The notes beneath the pieces are model-generated. The model worked only from the letters and a program-made list of their open reading frames with translations, was not told where the DNA came from and did not search any database. A stretch of 36,104 nucleotides of DNA, from contig JAFIFY010000056.1 in NCBI GenBank assembly GCA_020831765.1, positions 1 through 36,104 of the forward strand. Reading direction: 5' to 3'. A program made the position numbers and the translations under genes. Within the stretch, counting starts at the first letter, position 1. Every line of letters begins with the position of its first letter. The DNA is from Phycisphaeraceae bacterium. GTDB lineage: Bacteria > Planctomycetota > Phycisphaerae > Phycisphaerales > Phycisphaeraceae. Positions 8,435-15,997 of this stretch are shown one piece after another.

Positions 8435-10138
8435 ATGGGATTGACCAGTTCATTGATGATCGGCCGTTCGGGCCTGATGAGCAGCCAGGCCGCGATCGAA
8501 GTGGCGGGCAATAACCTTGCCAACGCGACGAACCCGGCTTACCACCGTCAGGTGGCCAATCTGACCGGCATGGGCGTGCGCGAGATCGGGCAGGGGATGT
8601 TCGTGGGCCGGGGGGTGCAGCTTGAGTCGATCACCCGGGTCATTGATGAGGCATTGGAGCGGCGACTCCGGAACGCGATCAGCGACCAGGCCGGCACCCA
8701 GGCCCGCCAGGAATACCTCCAACGCATCGAGGCGATTCACAACGAATTCACCGACGTCGATCTGTCCAGCCATCTCAACCAGTTCTTCAACAGTTGGAGT
8801 GAACTGGCCAACCGGCCGGAAGACCTTTCGCTCAGATCTCTGGTCGTGGCCGAAGGCATGAAGCTGGGGGCCTATATTCAGCGGCAGTATCAATCGCTGA
8901 TCGACACGCGCGAGCAGCTCGACGCCTCGATCACGCAGTCCGGGGCGCGCGTCGCCGACATTCTGGATCAGTTGGCGGCGCTGAATAAATCCATCGTGGC
9001 CGCGGAGTCGGGCAGGGGCGGCGCTCACGATCTGCGGGATGAGCGCGACCGTCTGATGACGGAGCTGGCCGGATACATCGACATCACGACGGTCGAACAG
9101 GCCAACGGCGTCATTGACATCCACGTGGGTTCGACACCGATCCTGCTCAACGGCAACAATCGGGGATTCGAAGTTCGCCGGGAAACGATCGATGGAGACC
9201 TGTCCATCTCGCTGCACATCAAGGCCGATGGCACGGAACTGAGACCGGCATCCGGCCGTCTGGGGGCACTGATTCAGGCTCGCGAGCATGACATCGGTGA
9301 TGCGATGGAGAAGCTGGACAAGCTGGCCCACGAGCTGATCTACGAAGTCAATCGTATCCATACCGGCGGGCAGGGCATGCAGGGGCACACCAGCCTGACC
9401 GGTACCAACCGCGTGCTGGATACATCGCTTCCGTTGAACGATCCGGAGGCGGGTCTTGGATTCGAGCCGACGCACGGCAGCTTTCTGATCCACGTGACCC
9501 AGAAATCCTCATCGCATCGAAGCACGGTGCAGATTCCGGTGGACCTCGATGGCATCGGAGCTGACACCTCGCTCGACGGCCTGGCCGCGTACATCACCGC
9601 CAATGTCGATCACCTGACGGCCGCGGTCACATCCGATGGGCGTCTTCGTATGCAGACGAGCTCGGGCGATTTCGAGGTGAGCTTTTCCGATGACAGCAGC
9701 GGTGTTCTGGCCGCGCTGGGGGTCAACACGTTTTTCACCGGATCGAGCGCCCGTGACATGGATGTCCGCGCTGATCTTCAGGGCAACCTCCGGCTGCTCA
9801 ATGCCGGGCAGGAGCACCTCGCCGGCGACAACCGCAATGCGTTCGCGATCGAGGGGATTCGGGACAGGGCGATGGACCGGCTTGATGGCCTGAGCGTGAC
9901 GCAGTTCTGGAGCCGTCATGTCGAGGATCTGGCGGTCAAGCTCGGGCAGGCGAATCAGAGGCTCGAATCCGATCGGATCGTCACTGAAAACCTGACCAAC
10001 CAGCGTAATAGCTACAGCGGGGTGAACATCGATGAGGAAGCGATCAACCTGCTGACGTTCCAGCGTGCCTACCAGGGCAGCGCGCGGTTCATCTCCGTCA
10101 TTGATGAAATGTTCCAGACCCTGTTGGGCCTGGTGTAG
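8435..10138 (+). CDS. flgK: Flagellar hook-associated protein 1 (FlgK)
   Basis: A 567-residue protein forming the first hook-filament junction ring. The start is ATG at 8435 (MGLTSSLMIGRSGLMSSQ), giving a normal axial-protein N-terminus; the frame extends upstream but without axial-protein character. Residues 1-35 are the rod/hook N-terminal domain, including EVAGNNLANATNPAYHRQ. Residues about 80-190 are coiled-coil D1, with a variable domain in the middle. The C-terminus (INLLTFQRAYQGSARFISVI, ending FQTLLGLV) is the Flg_bbr_C domain that packs against the N-terminus. It follows a candidate sigma-54 promoter and lies 13 bp before flgL. Confidence 0.95.
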   Translation: MGLTSSLMIGRSGLMSSQAAIEVAGNNLANATNPAYHRQVANLTGMGVREIGQGMFVGRGVQLESITRVIDEALERRLRNAISDQAGTQARQEYLQRIEAIHNEFTDVDLSSHLNQFFNSWSELANRPEDLSLRSLVVAEGMKLGAYIQRQYQSLIDTREQLDASITQSGARVADILDQLAALNKSIVAAESGRGGAHDLRDERDRLMTELAGYIDITTVEQANGVIDIHVGSTPILLNGNNRGFEVRRETIDGDLSISLHIKADGTELRPASGRLGALIQAREHDIGDAMEKLDKLAHELIYEVNRIHTGGQGMQGHTSLTGTNRVLDTSLPLNDPEAGLGFEPTHGSFLIHVTQKSSSHRSTVQIPVDLDGIGADTSLDGLAAYITANVDHLTAAVTSDGRLRMQTSSGDFEVSFSDDSSGVLAALGVNTFFTGSSARDMDVRADLQGNLRLLNAGQEHLAGDNRNAFAIEGIRDRAMDRLDGLSVTQFWSRHVEDLAVKLGQANQRLESDRIVTENLTNQRNSYSGVNIDEEAINLLTFQRAYQGSARFISVIDEMFQTLLGLV

Positions 10139-10151
10139 TGAGGATCCAGCC

Positions 10152-12131
10152 ATGAGCGGCATGCCCCCCTCGGCCATCGGCCGAACCTCAACCCTGATGA
10201 AGGCGGACCTGCTCAGCAGCGCGCTGCGCAAGACGCAGTCCGAACTGATGCGGCGTGAGATTGAAATGTCCACGCTGATGAAGGTGCATCGACCATCGGA
10301 TGCCCCGGCGGATACGGCCAACATTCAGTACCTGCAGGGCATGATGGAAAAGCGACGGCAGTGGGACCGTAATCTCGAGCATGCTTCGGGCATGCTCGGG
10401 GTCACCGATGTCGCGCTTGGGGATGTCACGGACATCCTGCTGGATGCCAAGGGCATCGCCTCGGGCCAGATCGGCGTGGGCTCCAACGCCGACACGCGTC
10501 TGAGTCAGGCGGCGATCATCGATGGTCAGCTTCAGGCAGTGATGGAGATCGCCAACCGCAAGTACGCGGGCGTGAGCCTGTTCGGCGGTCTGGCCGGTGG
10601 CCGCGCCGGGGAGATGTTTGAATCGTTCATGGGCGGTGTGCGTTATCGGGGGGATACATCGAATCTGGCCACACAGATCGGCCTCAACCGCCCGCTTGAA
10701 ATCAATTCCAATGGCATGGATGCCTTCGGCGCCGTGTCGGCCCGCGTCAGTGGAATCGCCGATCTTCAGCCGCTGCCGGCGGCGAATACGAGGCTCAGCG
10801 ATCTGGATGGAGCGCAGGGGCTGGGCGTCCGCCGTGGTGAGATTCACCTGCGGGTCAACGGCGTGGAAACGATGGTGGACCTGACCTCCGCCGAGACGGT
10901 GGGCGATGTGGCCGTTCGAATCCATGCCGCGATCGAGGCCATCGATCCGACCGCCGGAGGCTTCGCCTTCGTTCCTGGACAGAGTGGCTTCAGCTTTACG
11001 GCGAGTCCGGGCAGCCTGATCCGCATCGAAGACCCGGCCGGCGGCCGAATGGCCAAGGACCTTGGCATTGACATGGCCGTTTCGGCGACGACGGCTCCGG
11101 GCGATCCGATCAATCCGCGATTGACCATGCTCACACGACTGAGCGACCTTGAGCATCCGGTGGACTTGTCCGGGGGACTGAAGATCACGGTTGGCGCGAC
11201 CACGCGAATCGCCGATTTCAGCTCCGCCCAGACCATCCAGGACCTGGTCAACGAGATCAACCGACTGGACATGGGCTTGCGCCTGGAGATCAATCAGGCC
11301 AAGCGTGGTCTTTCGCTTTACACGGATGTGAGTGGTGTGGAGGTCTCCATCGGAGAGAACGGCGGGGGCACGACCGCCCGTGACCTTGGTCTGCGTTCCT
11401 TTGGCGAGGACACATTGCTGGCCGATTTTCAGTTCGGGCTTCGAGGGGTGACACGCGTGCAGGGCGAGGACGATTTCCGGGTGGAGTTGAAGGATGGGCG
11501 GGCGTTCGAGGTCAACATGGATGGGGCGATCACCGTTGGTGATGTGCTTGAGAAGATGCGTCAGTCGGCCCTGGCGGCCGGGATCGCCATCGGTGATCCG
11601 GGTAATGCGGCTTCGGAATTGAATATCGGACTGGCGTTAGATGGCAATGGTTTCCGCCTTGAGGACAACACCACCGGTGGCGGGGAGTTCGCCGTTCGAA
11701 CGTTGGGCCTGAGCCTTGCGGCGGTGGATCTTGGCATCGCGCACAACGCCGGCTCGGGTGATGTGATCCAGGGCAAGGATATGGCCAAGGTCCGCGTCGA
11801 AAGCGTGTTCACCCATTTGATTCATTTGCGTGATGCGCTGGCCACGAATGATGAACGTGGCATCGTGTTTGCTGGAGATCGGATGGAAGGGGACATCGAG
11901 CAACTGGCCCGAGTGCGTGCCGAAGTCGGCGTACGCGGGCAACTGGTTGCCCAGCACCAGGAAAGGTCCGCTGACTTGAACGTTCAGGAACACAGCCAGT
12001 TGAGTCTCCTGCGGGATGCGGACATGACCGAGTCGATCAGCCGTTACATGCAGTTGACACAGCAACTGCAAGCCACGATGCAGACCGGCTCCCTGGGGTT
12101 GCAGACGAGTTTGCTTGATTTCCTGCGCTAG
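10152..12131 (+). CDS. flgL: Flagellar hook-associated protein 3 (FlgL), enlarged with three internal repeats
   Basis: The second hook-filament junction protein. At 659 residues it is about twice the length of enterobacterial FlgL (about 317). The flagellin-like N-terminus (residues about 12-150, with HRPSDAPADTANIQYLQ) and C-terminal helix (about 600-659) are standard. Between them lie three related segments of roughly 90 residues, at about 215-305, 328-415 and 430-530. Each has a beta-hairpin, a V.D..E-type helix, and an ending such as AKDLGI, ARDLGL or VRTLGL. These resemble the flagellin hook IN motif and would form surface-exposed domains. The ATG at 10152 has GAGGAT upstream and lies 13 bp after flgK, so the two are co-transcribed. 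Confidence 0.93.
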   Translation: MSGMPPSAIGRTSTLMKADLLSSALRKTQSELMRREIEMSTLMKVHRPSDAPADTANIQYLQGMMEKRRQWDRNLEHASGMLGVTDVALGDVTDILLDAKGIASGQIGVGSNADTRLSQAAIIDGQLQAVMEIANRKYAGVSLFGGLAGGRAGEMFESFMGGVRYRGDTSNLATQIGLNRPLEINSNGMDAFGAVSARVSGIADLQPLPAANTRLSDLDGAQGLGVRRGEIHLRVNGVETMVDLTSAETVGDVAVRIHAAIEAIDPTAGGFAFVPGQSGFSFTASPGSLIRIEDPAGGRMAKDLGIDMAVSATTAPGDPINPRLTMLTRLSDLEHPVDLSGGLKITVGATTRIADFSSAQTIQDLVNEINRLDMGLRLEINQAKRGLSLYTDVSGVEVSIGENGGGTTARDLGLRSFGEDTLLADFQFGLRGVTRVQGEDDFRVELKDGRAFEVNMDGAITVGDVLEKMRQSALAAGIAIGDPGNAASELNIGLALDGNGFRLEDNTTGGGEFAVRTLGLSLAAVDLGIAHNAGSGDVIQGKDMAKVRVESVFTHLIHLRDALATNDERGIVFAGDRMEGDIEQLARVRAEVGVRGQLVAQHQERSADLNVQEHSQLSLLRDADMTESISRYMQLTQQLQATMQTGSLGLQTSLLDFLR

Positions 12132-12259
12132 GGCGCGGGAATTGCGCGGGTTCGTGCGGCAATAGGCCGACGCATGAGCCCACTCACCACCGGCAGGATG
12201 CCGACGGCTTGAGCCACGGGCCGGTGAGCCAGGAAGGTCGGCCTTCAAGGATCGTGAAC

Positions 12260-12712
12260 ATGCAGATTCAAACCACACGCTTCGGTACGATCGAGATCGA
12301 TGATTCGCGGATCATCACGTTTCCCAAGGGGCTTCTGGGTTTCCCCGATTTCACGCGCTACGCGATGATCGAGGCTTCGGAGGATCCTTGCTTCTGGTGG
12401 CTGCAATCGATCGAAGCCCCGGACCTGGCCTTCGTCGTGACCGACCCGATGCTCTTTGTGCCCACCTACCGCGTGCCGATCCGGCGCGAGCAGATGGATG
12501 AGCTGGGGATGCGGGGCATTGAGCAGTCACAGGTTCTGGTCATCGTCAACAAGCACGAGACCGTGTTGACCGGCAATCTGCAGGGCCCCCTGGTGATCAA
12601 CTGCCACACACTCGAGGGCGAACAGATGGTGCTGTCGGATCGCAGGTTCAACACGCGGGTTCCGCTGGTGGAACTGGACCGCGAGGTTCAACCGCTTCGC
12701 CAGTCGGCCTGA
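12260..12712 (+). CDS. fliW: Flagellar assembly factor FliW
   Basis: A 150-residue protein. The N-terminus (QTTRFGTIEIDDSRIITFPK) and GLLGFPDFTRYAMIE are FliW signatures, and the C-terminal half has LVIVN and GPLVIN strands typical of the family. In Bacillus, FliW binds CsrA away from its RNA site and releases repression of flagellin mRNA. Accumulating flagellin binds FliW and frees CsrA. The start is ATG at 12260 with AAGGA nine bases upstream. It lies between flgL and csrA, as in Firmicutes. Confidence 0.96.
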   Translation: MQIQTTRFGTIEIDDSRIITFPKGLLGFPDFTRYAMIEASEDPCFWWLQSIEAPDLAFVVTDPMLFVPTYRVPIRREQMDELGMRGIEQSQVLVIVNKHETVLTGNLQGPLVINCHTLEGEQMVLSDRRFNTRVPLVELDREVQPLRQSA

Positions 12713-12906
12713 GCCACGGCCCGGCGGATCGATCGGAACCCTGGGCATACAGACTTGTCCGCCGTCAGGCCTCCGATCGGACACGTGGGAAGTGAATTCG
12801 TGTCAGTTGAACCGTGCACTGGCCACGCCCATGGGATGGGATACGGCCGGCCGGTTCATTGGGAACCTCCAGAAAACCGCGGACTCCAGGGAAGGAGTTG
12901 ACTGCA

Positions 12907-13146
12907 ATGCTCGTTCTGTCACGCCAGAAAGATGAAACCATCATGATCGGTGATGAAGTGGAAATCACCGTCGTGGATATTCGTGGCGACAAAGTTCGCC
13001 TGGGCATCACCGCCCCTCGCCAGATCGCTGTGCATCGCAAGGAAGTCTACGATGCGATCCGCAGGGAAAACGAGGCGGCCATGAATCTCCCCGTGGACCA
13101 GGTCAAGGATGCGGCGCAGAAAATGCGCGGCTTACGACGCGCATGA
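12907..13146 (+). CDS. csrA: Carbon storage regulator CsrA, RNA-binding translational repressor
   Basis: A 79-residue homodimeric RNA-binding protein that recognises GGA in hairpin loops. The N-terminus MLVLSRQKDETIMIGDEVEI, the strand VRLGITAPRQIAVHRKEVYD and the C-terminal helix IRRENEAA are all canonical. The length with its C-terminal extension (to 79) resembles the FliW-partnered CsrA of Bacillus rather than the 61-residue enterobacterial form. The ATG at 12907 has AAGGAG upstream. The gene lies 187 bp before the flagellin gene, whose leader has a fitting target hairpin. A 194-bp gap separates it from fliW, so it may have its own promoter. Confidence 0.97.
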   Translation: MLVLSRQKDETIMIGDEVEITVVDIRGDKVRLGITAPRQIAVHRKEVYDAIRRENEAAMNLPVDQVKDAAQKMRGLRRA

Positions 13147-13249
13147 ATCGACCTCGCCCCACCCACCATCGTCTCGGCCCGGCCTTGCCCGTCGCCGATG
13201 TCGCCCACGGCCATCGATTAATCGTTTCTTTGCCTCTGAATCGCCGTCA

Positions 13250-13265
13250 TGGCACACCGCTTGCT
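13250..13265 (+). promoter_or_regulatory. Sigma-54 (-24/-12) promoter of the flagellin gene
   Basis: TGGCAC-ACCGC-TTGCT matches the sigma-54 consensus TGGCAC-N5-TTGCW at all conserved positions, with exact spacing. It is in the csrA-fliC gap, about 70 bp before the flagellin ATG, predicting a start of transcription near 13275. Confidence 0.85.
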
Positions 13266-13287
13266 TCAAACAAGCGTAACCACACCC

Positions 13288-13307
13288 CGGATCGTCGTAT
13301 CGATCCG
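13288..13307 (+). promoter_or_regulatory. Hairpin in the flagellin mRNA leader
   Basis: CGGATCG and CGATCCG form a perfect 7-bp stem around a 6-nt loop (TCGTAT), inside the predicted 5' leader and upstream of the Shine-Dalgarno hairpin. A GGA lies in the 5' arm rather than the loop. It might act as a second CsrA contact or as an mRNA stabiliser. Confidence 0.5.
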
Positions 13308-13313
13308 CCGGTC

Positions 13314-13333
13314 GACAGTCAAGGAGGATTGTC
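13314..13333 (+). promoter_or_regulatory. Candidate CsrA-binding hairpin sequestering the flagellin Shine-Dalgarno
   Basis: GACAGTC (13314-13320) pairs with GATTGTC (13327-13333) through seven pairs including one G-T wobble. This places AAGGAG in a hexaloop with GGA at 13323-13325. The loop is the ribosome binding site, and the stem ends one base before the ATG at 13334. GGA in a short loop over the Shine-Dalgarno is the classic CsrA repression site. Confidence 0.65.
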
Positions 13334-14815
13334 ATGAGTCGCATCAACACCAACGTCTCATCCATGATCGCCCAGTCCAATCTGGCCCGTTCCAACAAGG
13401 ACATGGCCGTGAGGCTGCAACGCCTCAGCACCGGGCTGGCCATCAACCGCGGCGCTGACAACCCCGCCGGTCTGATCGTTTCCGAACGCCTTCGGAGCGA
13501 AATCCGCGGCGTCGGTCAGGCGGTCGACAACGCCGAGCGGGCTTCCAATGTCATCTCCACGGCCGAGGCGGCGCTGCAGGAAATCTCCACGCTGCTGACC
13601 GATATGAAGTCGCTGATCGTCGAGGCGGCCAACACCGGCGCATTCTCCAAGGAGGAAGTGCGGGCCAATCAGCTTCAGATCGACTCGGCCATCGAATCGA
13701 TCACCCGCATCAGCAACACCACCAACTTCGCCGGCCTCAAGCTGCTCAACGGGTCGCTGGACTATGTGACCAGCGGAATCAACCCCGCTCATGTCAAGGA
13801 TGTGGCCATTCGTGGCGCTAATTTCGGCTCCGCCCCATACATCCCGGTCCAGGTTGAAGTGCTCGCCTCGGCCCAGCGCGGCGCGCTGCACGTTCCGGCC
13901 ACCGCCACGTCGGGCACACACGGCGCGCTGCTCTCCAGTGTCGCGGTCGAGATTCAGGGTGGCACGGGCGTGGAAGTCTTCAGCTTCACCAGCGGCATGA
14001 CCATGCAGCAGATGGTGACCGCGATCAACACCGTCTCCGAGGCGACAGGTGTCACCGCATCGCTGGCCGTGGCCTCCAATGCTTCATCAGGCATCGTACT
14101 TCGGAGCAACGAATTCGGCTCCGATGCCTTCGTCTCGGTTCGCAAGTTGCCCGGGGGCGGTACCTTCAACACCTTCGCCGGACAGGGCGGGCCCGCCGCC
14201 GTTCACAGCAGGGGCGAGGATGTGCTGGCCCTGGTCAATGGAAGCCTGGCGCTGGGCGAAGGCCTGGATATCCGCATGAACTCGGTCATGCTCAACGTCG
14301 AGATGAGCCTGTCGGCCGAATTCGCCACGACGATCGGCTCAACCAACTTCGACATCACCGGCGGCGGAGCCAAGTTCCAGATCGGCCCATCGGTCAACGT
14401 TCAACAGCAGGCCAGCTTCGGTATCCAGTCCGTCGCCGCCAGCCGGTTGGGCAACGCCGATGTGGGCTTCCTCTCCTCGGTGCGAACCGGTGGCGCTAAT
14501 GCCCTGGTCAAGGGTGGCGTCACGGCGGATGTCCAGGCTAAGAAGGCCTCGTCGATCGTGGACGCGGCCATCGATCAGGTCGCCATCATGCGTGGCCGCC
14601 TCGGCGCGTTCGAGCGAAACACGCTGGACACCACCATCCGAAGCCAGCAGATCGCGCTGGAGAATCTGACCGCCTCGGAATCAAGCATCCGCGATGCCGA
14701 CTTCGCCGCGGAAACCAGCAAACTCACTCGGGCCCAGATTCTGGTCAACGCCGGAACCTCAACCCTCGCCCTGGCCAACAGCACCGCACAAAGCGTGCTC
14801 TCACTCCTCGGCTAA
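13334..14815 (+). CDS. fliC: Flagellin, filament subunit
   Basis: The 493-residue filament protein. The N-terminal D0/D1 region is textbook: RINTNVSSMIAQSNLARSNK, RLSTGLAINRGADNPAGLIV and ISTAEAALQEISTLLTDMKS. So is the C-terminal region (GRLGAFERNTLDTTIRSQQI, then ADFAAETSKLTRAQILVNAG and VLSLLG). The central part (about 160-400) is an inserted surface domain including a flagellin IN-like repeat. The ATG at 13334 has AAGGAGGA upstream. Expression is probably driven by the sigma-54 site at 13250 and repressed by CsrA through the leader hairpin. A strong terminator lies downstream at 15012. Confidence 0.97.
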   Translation: MSRINTNVSSMIAQSNLARSNKDMAVRLQRLSTGLAINRGADNPAGLIVSERLRSEIRGVGQAVDNAERASNVISTAEAALQEISTLLTDMKSLIVEAANTGAFSKEEVRANQLQIDSAIESITRISNTTNFAGLKLLNGSLDYVTSGINPAHVKDVAIRGANFGSAPYIPVQVEVLASAQRGALHVPATATSGTHGALLSSVAVEIQGGTGVEVFSFTSGMTMQQMVTAINTVSEATGVTASLAVASNASSGIVLRSNEFGSDAFVSVRKLPGGGTFNTFAGQGGPAAVHSRGEDVLALVNGSLALGEGLDIRMNSVMLNVEMSLSAEFATTIGSTNFDITGGGAKFQIGPSVNVQQQASFGIQSVAASRLGNADVGFLSSVRTGGANALVKGGVTADVQAKKASSIVDAAIDQVAIMRGRLGAFERNTLDTTIRSQQIALENLTASESSIRDADFAAETSKLTRAQILVNAGTSTLALANSTAQSVLSLLG

Positions 14816-14825
14816 AACCCCCGAA

Positions 14826-14886
14826 CCCCCCCGGAAGCCGAGCCCCCCGGAAGCCGAACCCCCGTAAGCCGGCCCCCGGAAGCCAG
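14826..14886. repeat. Imperfect GC-rich tandem repeat
   Basis: About four units of a 14- to 16-bp motif, consensus CCCCCGGAAGCCGA, run directly after the flagellin stop. The array then decays into related CCCGG-rich sequence up to about 14912. Open frames here are low-complexity and are not called as genes. Confidence 0.75.
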
Positions 14887-15011
14887 CCTCCCGGCCCCGG
14901 AACTCCCGGGAAGCGAAGGTTGACCCCCGGCGGATGAGCAGGGGATTTCCCTGGGGCGGGCCGCCTTGCTGAACTGGGGATTCCGGAAGTTGGAAGAGCC
15001 CCAAAATGCCC

Positions 15012-15049
15012 AAGGGGCATCAGCCACGACTCCGCTGATGCCCCTTTTT
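15012..15049 (+). terminator. Strong rho-independent terminator after the flagellin gene
   Basis: AAGGGGCATCAGC and GCTGATGCCCCTT form a perfect 13-bp stem with a 9-nt loop, running into a TTTTT tract on the plus strand. It lies about 200 bp after the flagellin stop and closes the flagellar cluster. Confidence 0.9.
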
Positions 15050-15161
15050 CTATTGGTGATCGAGCGCCGGGGCGCGGCGGGGGCCATGTACGACTCACTC
15101 GCTCGAGCGCGATGTGCCTTCAGGGGCTGCCCGGGGTGGGCCATAAGCCCAATGCGGAGTT

Positions 15162-15701
15162 TCAGTTGGAAACGGTCAATCGGAACCCGGCCTCCATGGG
15201 CTCGCCTTCGGTCGGCTTGAAGAAAGCCTCAAGCCCCAGGCGGGCGCCGGTGGACAGGGTATCTGGCAGTTGAAGCCGGAACAGATAGGCCCGCGTGATC
15301 GGATCGTAGAATCGCCGCTGATCCGTGAGGGTTAGCACATCGATCTCCCAGCGATGAACGCGGCGGGCCCGGTCGATCTCACCTTGCCGGGTGACCGGGA
15401 AAAGGTCCAGCCGAGCCCGCCCGACGGCCTTGGTCGAGTCGCCCGCCGCATCCAGAAACTCCAGCCGCGCCTCGATGAGTTGACTTCCCGGCTCGCCAAC
15501 GATCCGGGTGCTCGGATAAACCCGCATTGATCGCGGCCCCAGCTCGAACCGGTCCGACCCGGTCTCGACCAGATTGGGCACACGAGGCTGCAACCGCCAA
15601 TCCGCACACCCCACCCCCCCGACCGTGGGCGAGGCCAAAGCGAGAACCCCCAGAATGCGCCAAAAGGCGCAAAAAATGCTGTGGATGCGGTGAAAGCTCA
15701 T
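15162..15701 (-). CDS. Putative exported or lipoprotein of unknown function
   Basis: A 179-residue protein with a basic N-terminus and a hydrophobic stretch (about 14-31), then VGGVGC with Cys32. This fits a signal peptide with a loose lipobox; the -3 residue is Gly rather than Leu, so lipidation is uncertain. The rest is a single mixed alpha/beta or beta-rich domain (RFELGPRSMRVYPSTRIVGE, then IEARLEFLDAAGD) without catalytic motifs. I do not recognise a family. It is convergent with the flagellar cluster and the last host protein gene before the tRNA. Confidence 0.7.
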   Translation of the reverse strand: MSFHRIHSIFCAFWRILGVLALASPTVGGVGCADWRLQPRVPNLVETGSDRFELGPRSMRVYPSTRIVGEPGSQLIEARLEFLDAAGDSTKAVGRARLDLFPVTRQGEIDRARRVHRWEIDVLTLTDQRRFYDPITRAYLFRLQLPDTLSTGARLGLEAFFKPTEGEPMEAGFRLTVSN

Positions 15702-15923
15702 TCTTCAAGGATACCGCCGCCCTGTGCCTGAGGGCAAGACGCTGACCGCCGCGCACCACCCTGGTGACCGGATCGGACTCCCCCAGCAATAGGAAAGGCG
15801 CGGCCGGGTCTCCCACCCGCCGTTCCGGCCGTCTGGCAATCACGCTCCGATGCCGTTACACTAACCACGGAATCGACGGTCCGGCCGCGCCCACCCACGC
15901 CCGGCGGCCACCGAAACCCACCA

Positions 15924-15997
15924 CGGGGTGTAGCGCAGCTTGGTAGCGCGTCTCGTTCGGGACGAGAAGGTCGGAGGTTCAAATCCTCTCACCCCGA
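15924..15997 (+). tRNA. tRNA-Pro (anticodon CGG)
   Basis: The acceptor stem CGGGGTG pairs with CACCCCG, with discriminator A at 15997. The D-arm is GCGC/GCGC. The anticodon stem TCTCG/CGAGA encloses loop TTCGGGA, anticodon CGG. The T-arm is GGAGG-TTCAAAT-CCTCT with one G-T pair. All arms are intact; CCA is not encoded. The 3' end overlaps the stop of the serine recombinase gene on the other strand, marking the probable junction of an integrated element. Confidence 0.95.

Noticed and set aside
12131-12146. Third sigma-54-like site before fliW (GGGCGC-N5-TTGCG)
   Set aside because: The spacing fits, but two core bases differ in a GC-rich context and it overlaps the flgL stop; too weak to call.
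14745-15144. Minus-strand Gly/Pro/Arg-rich frames downstream of flagellin
   Set aside because: Translation of the GC-rich tandem repeat and terminator in several frames; no start signal and no domain.
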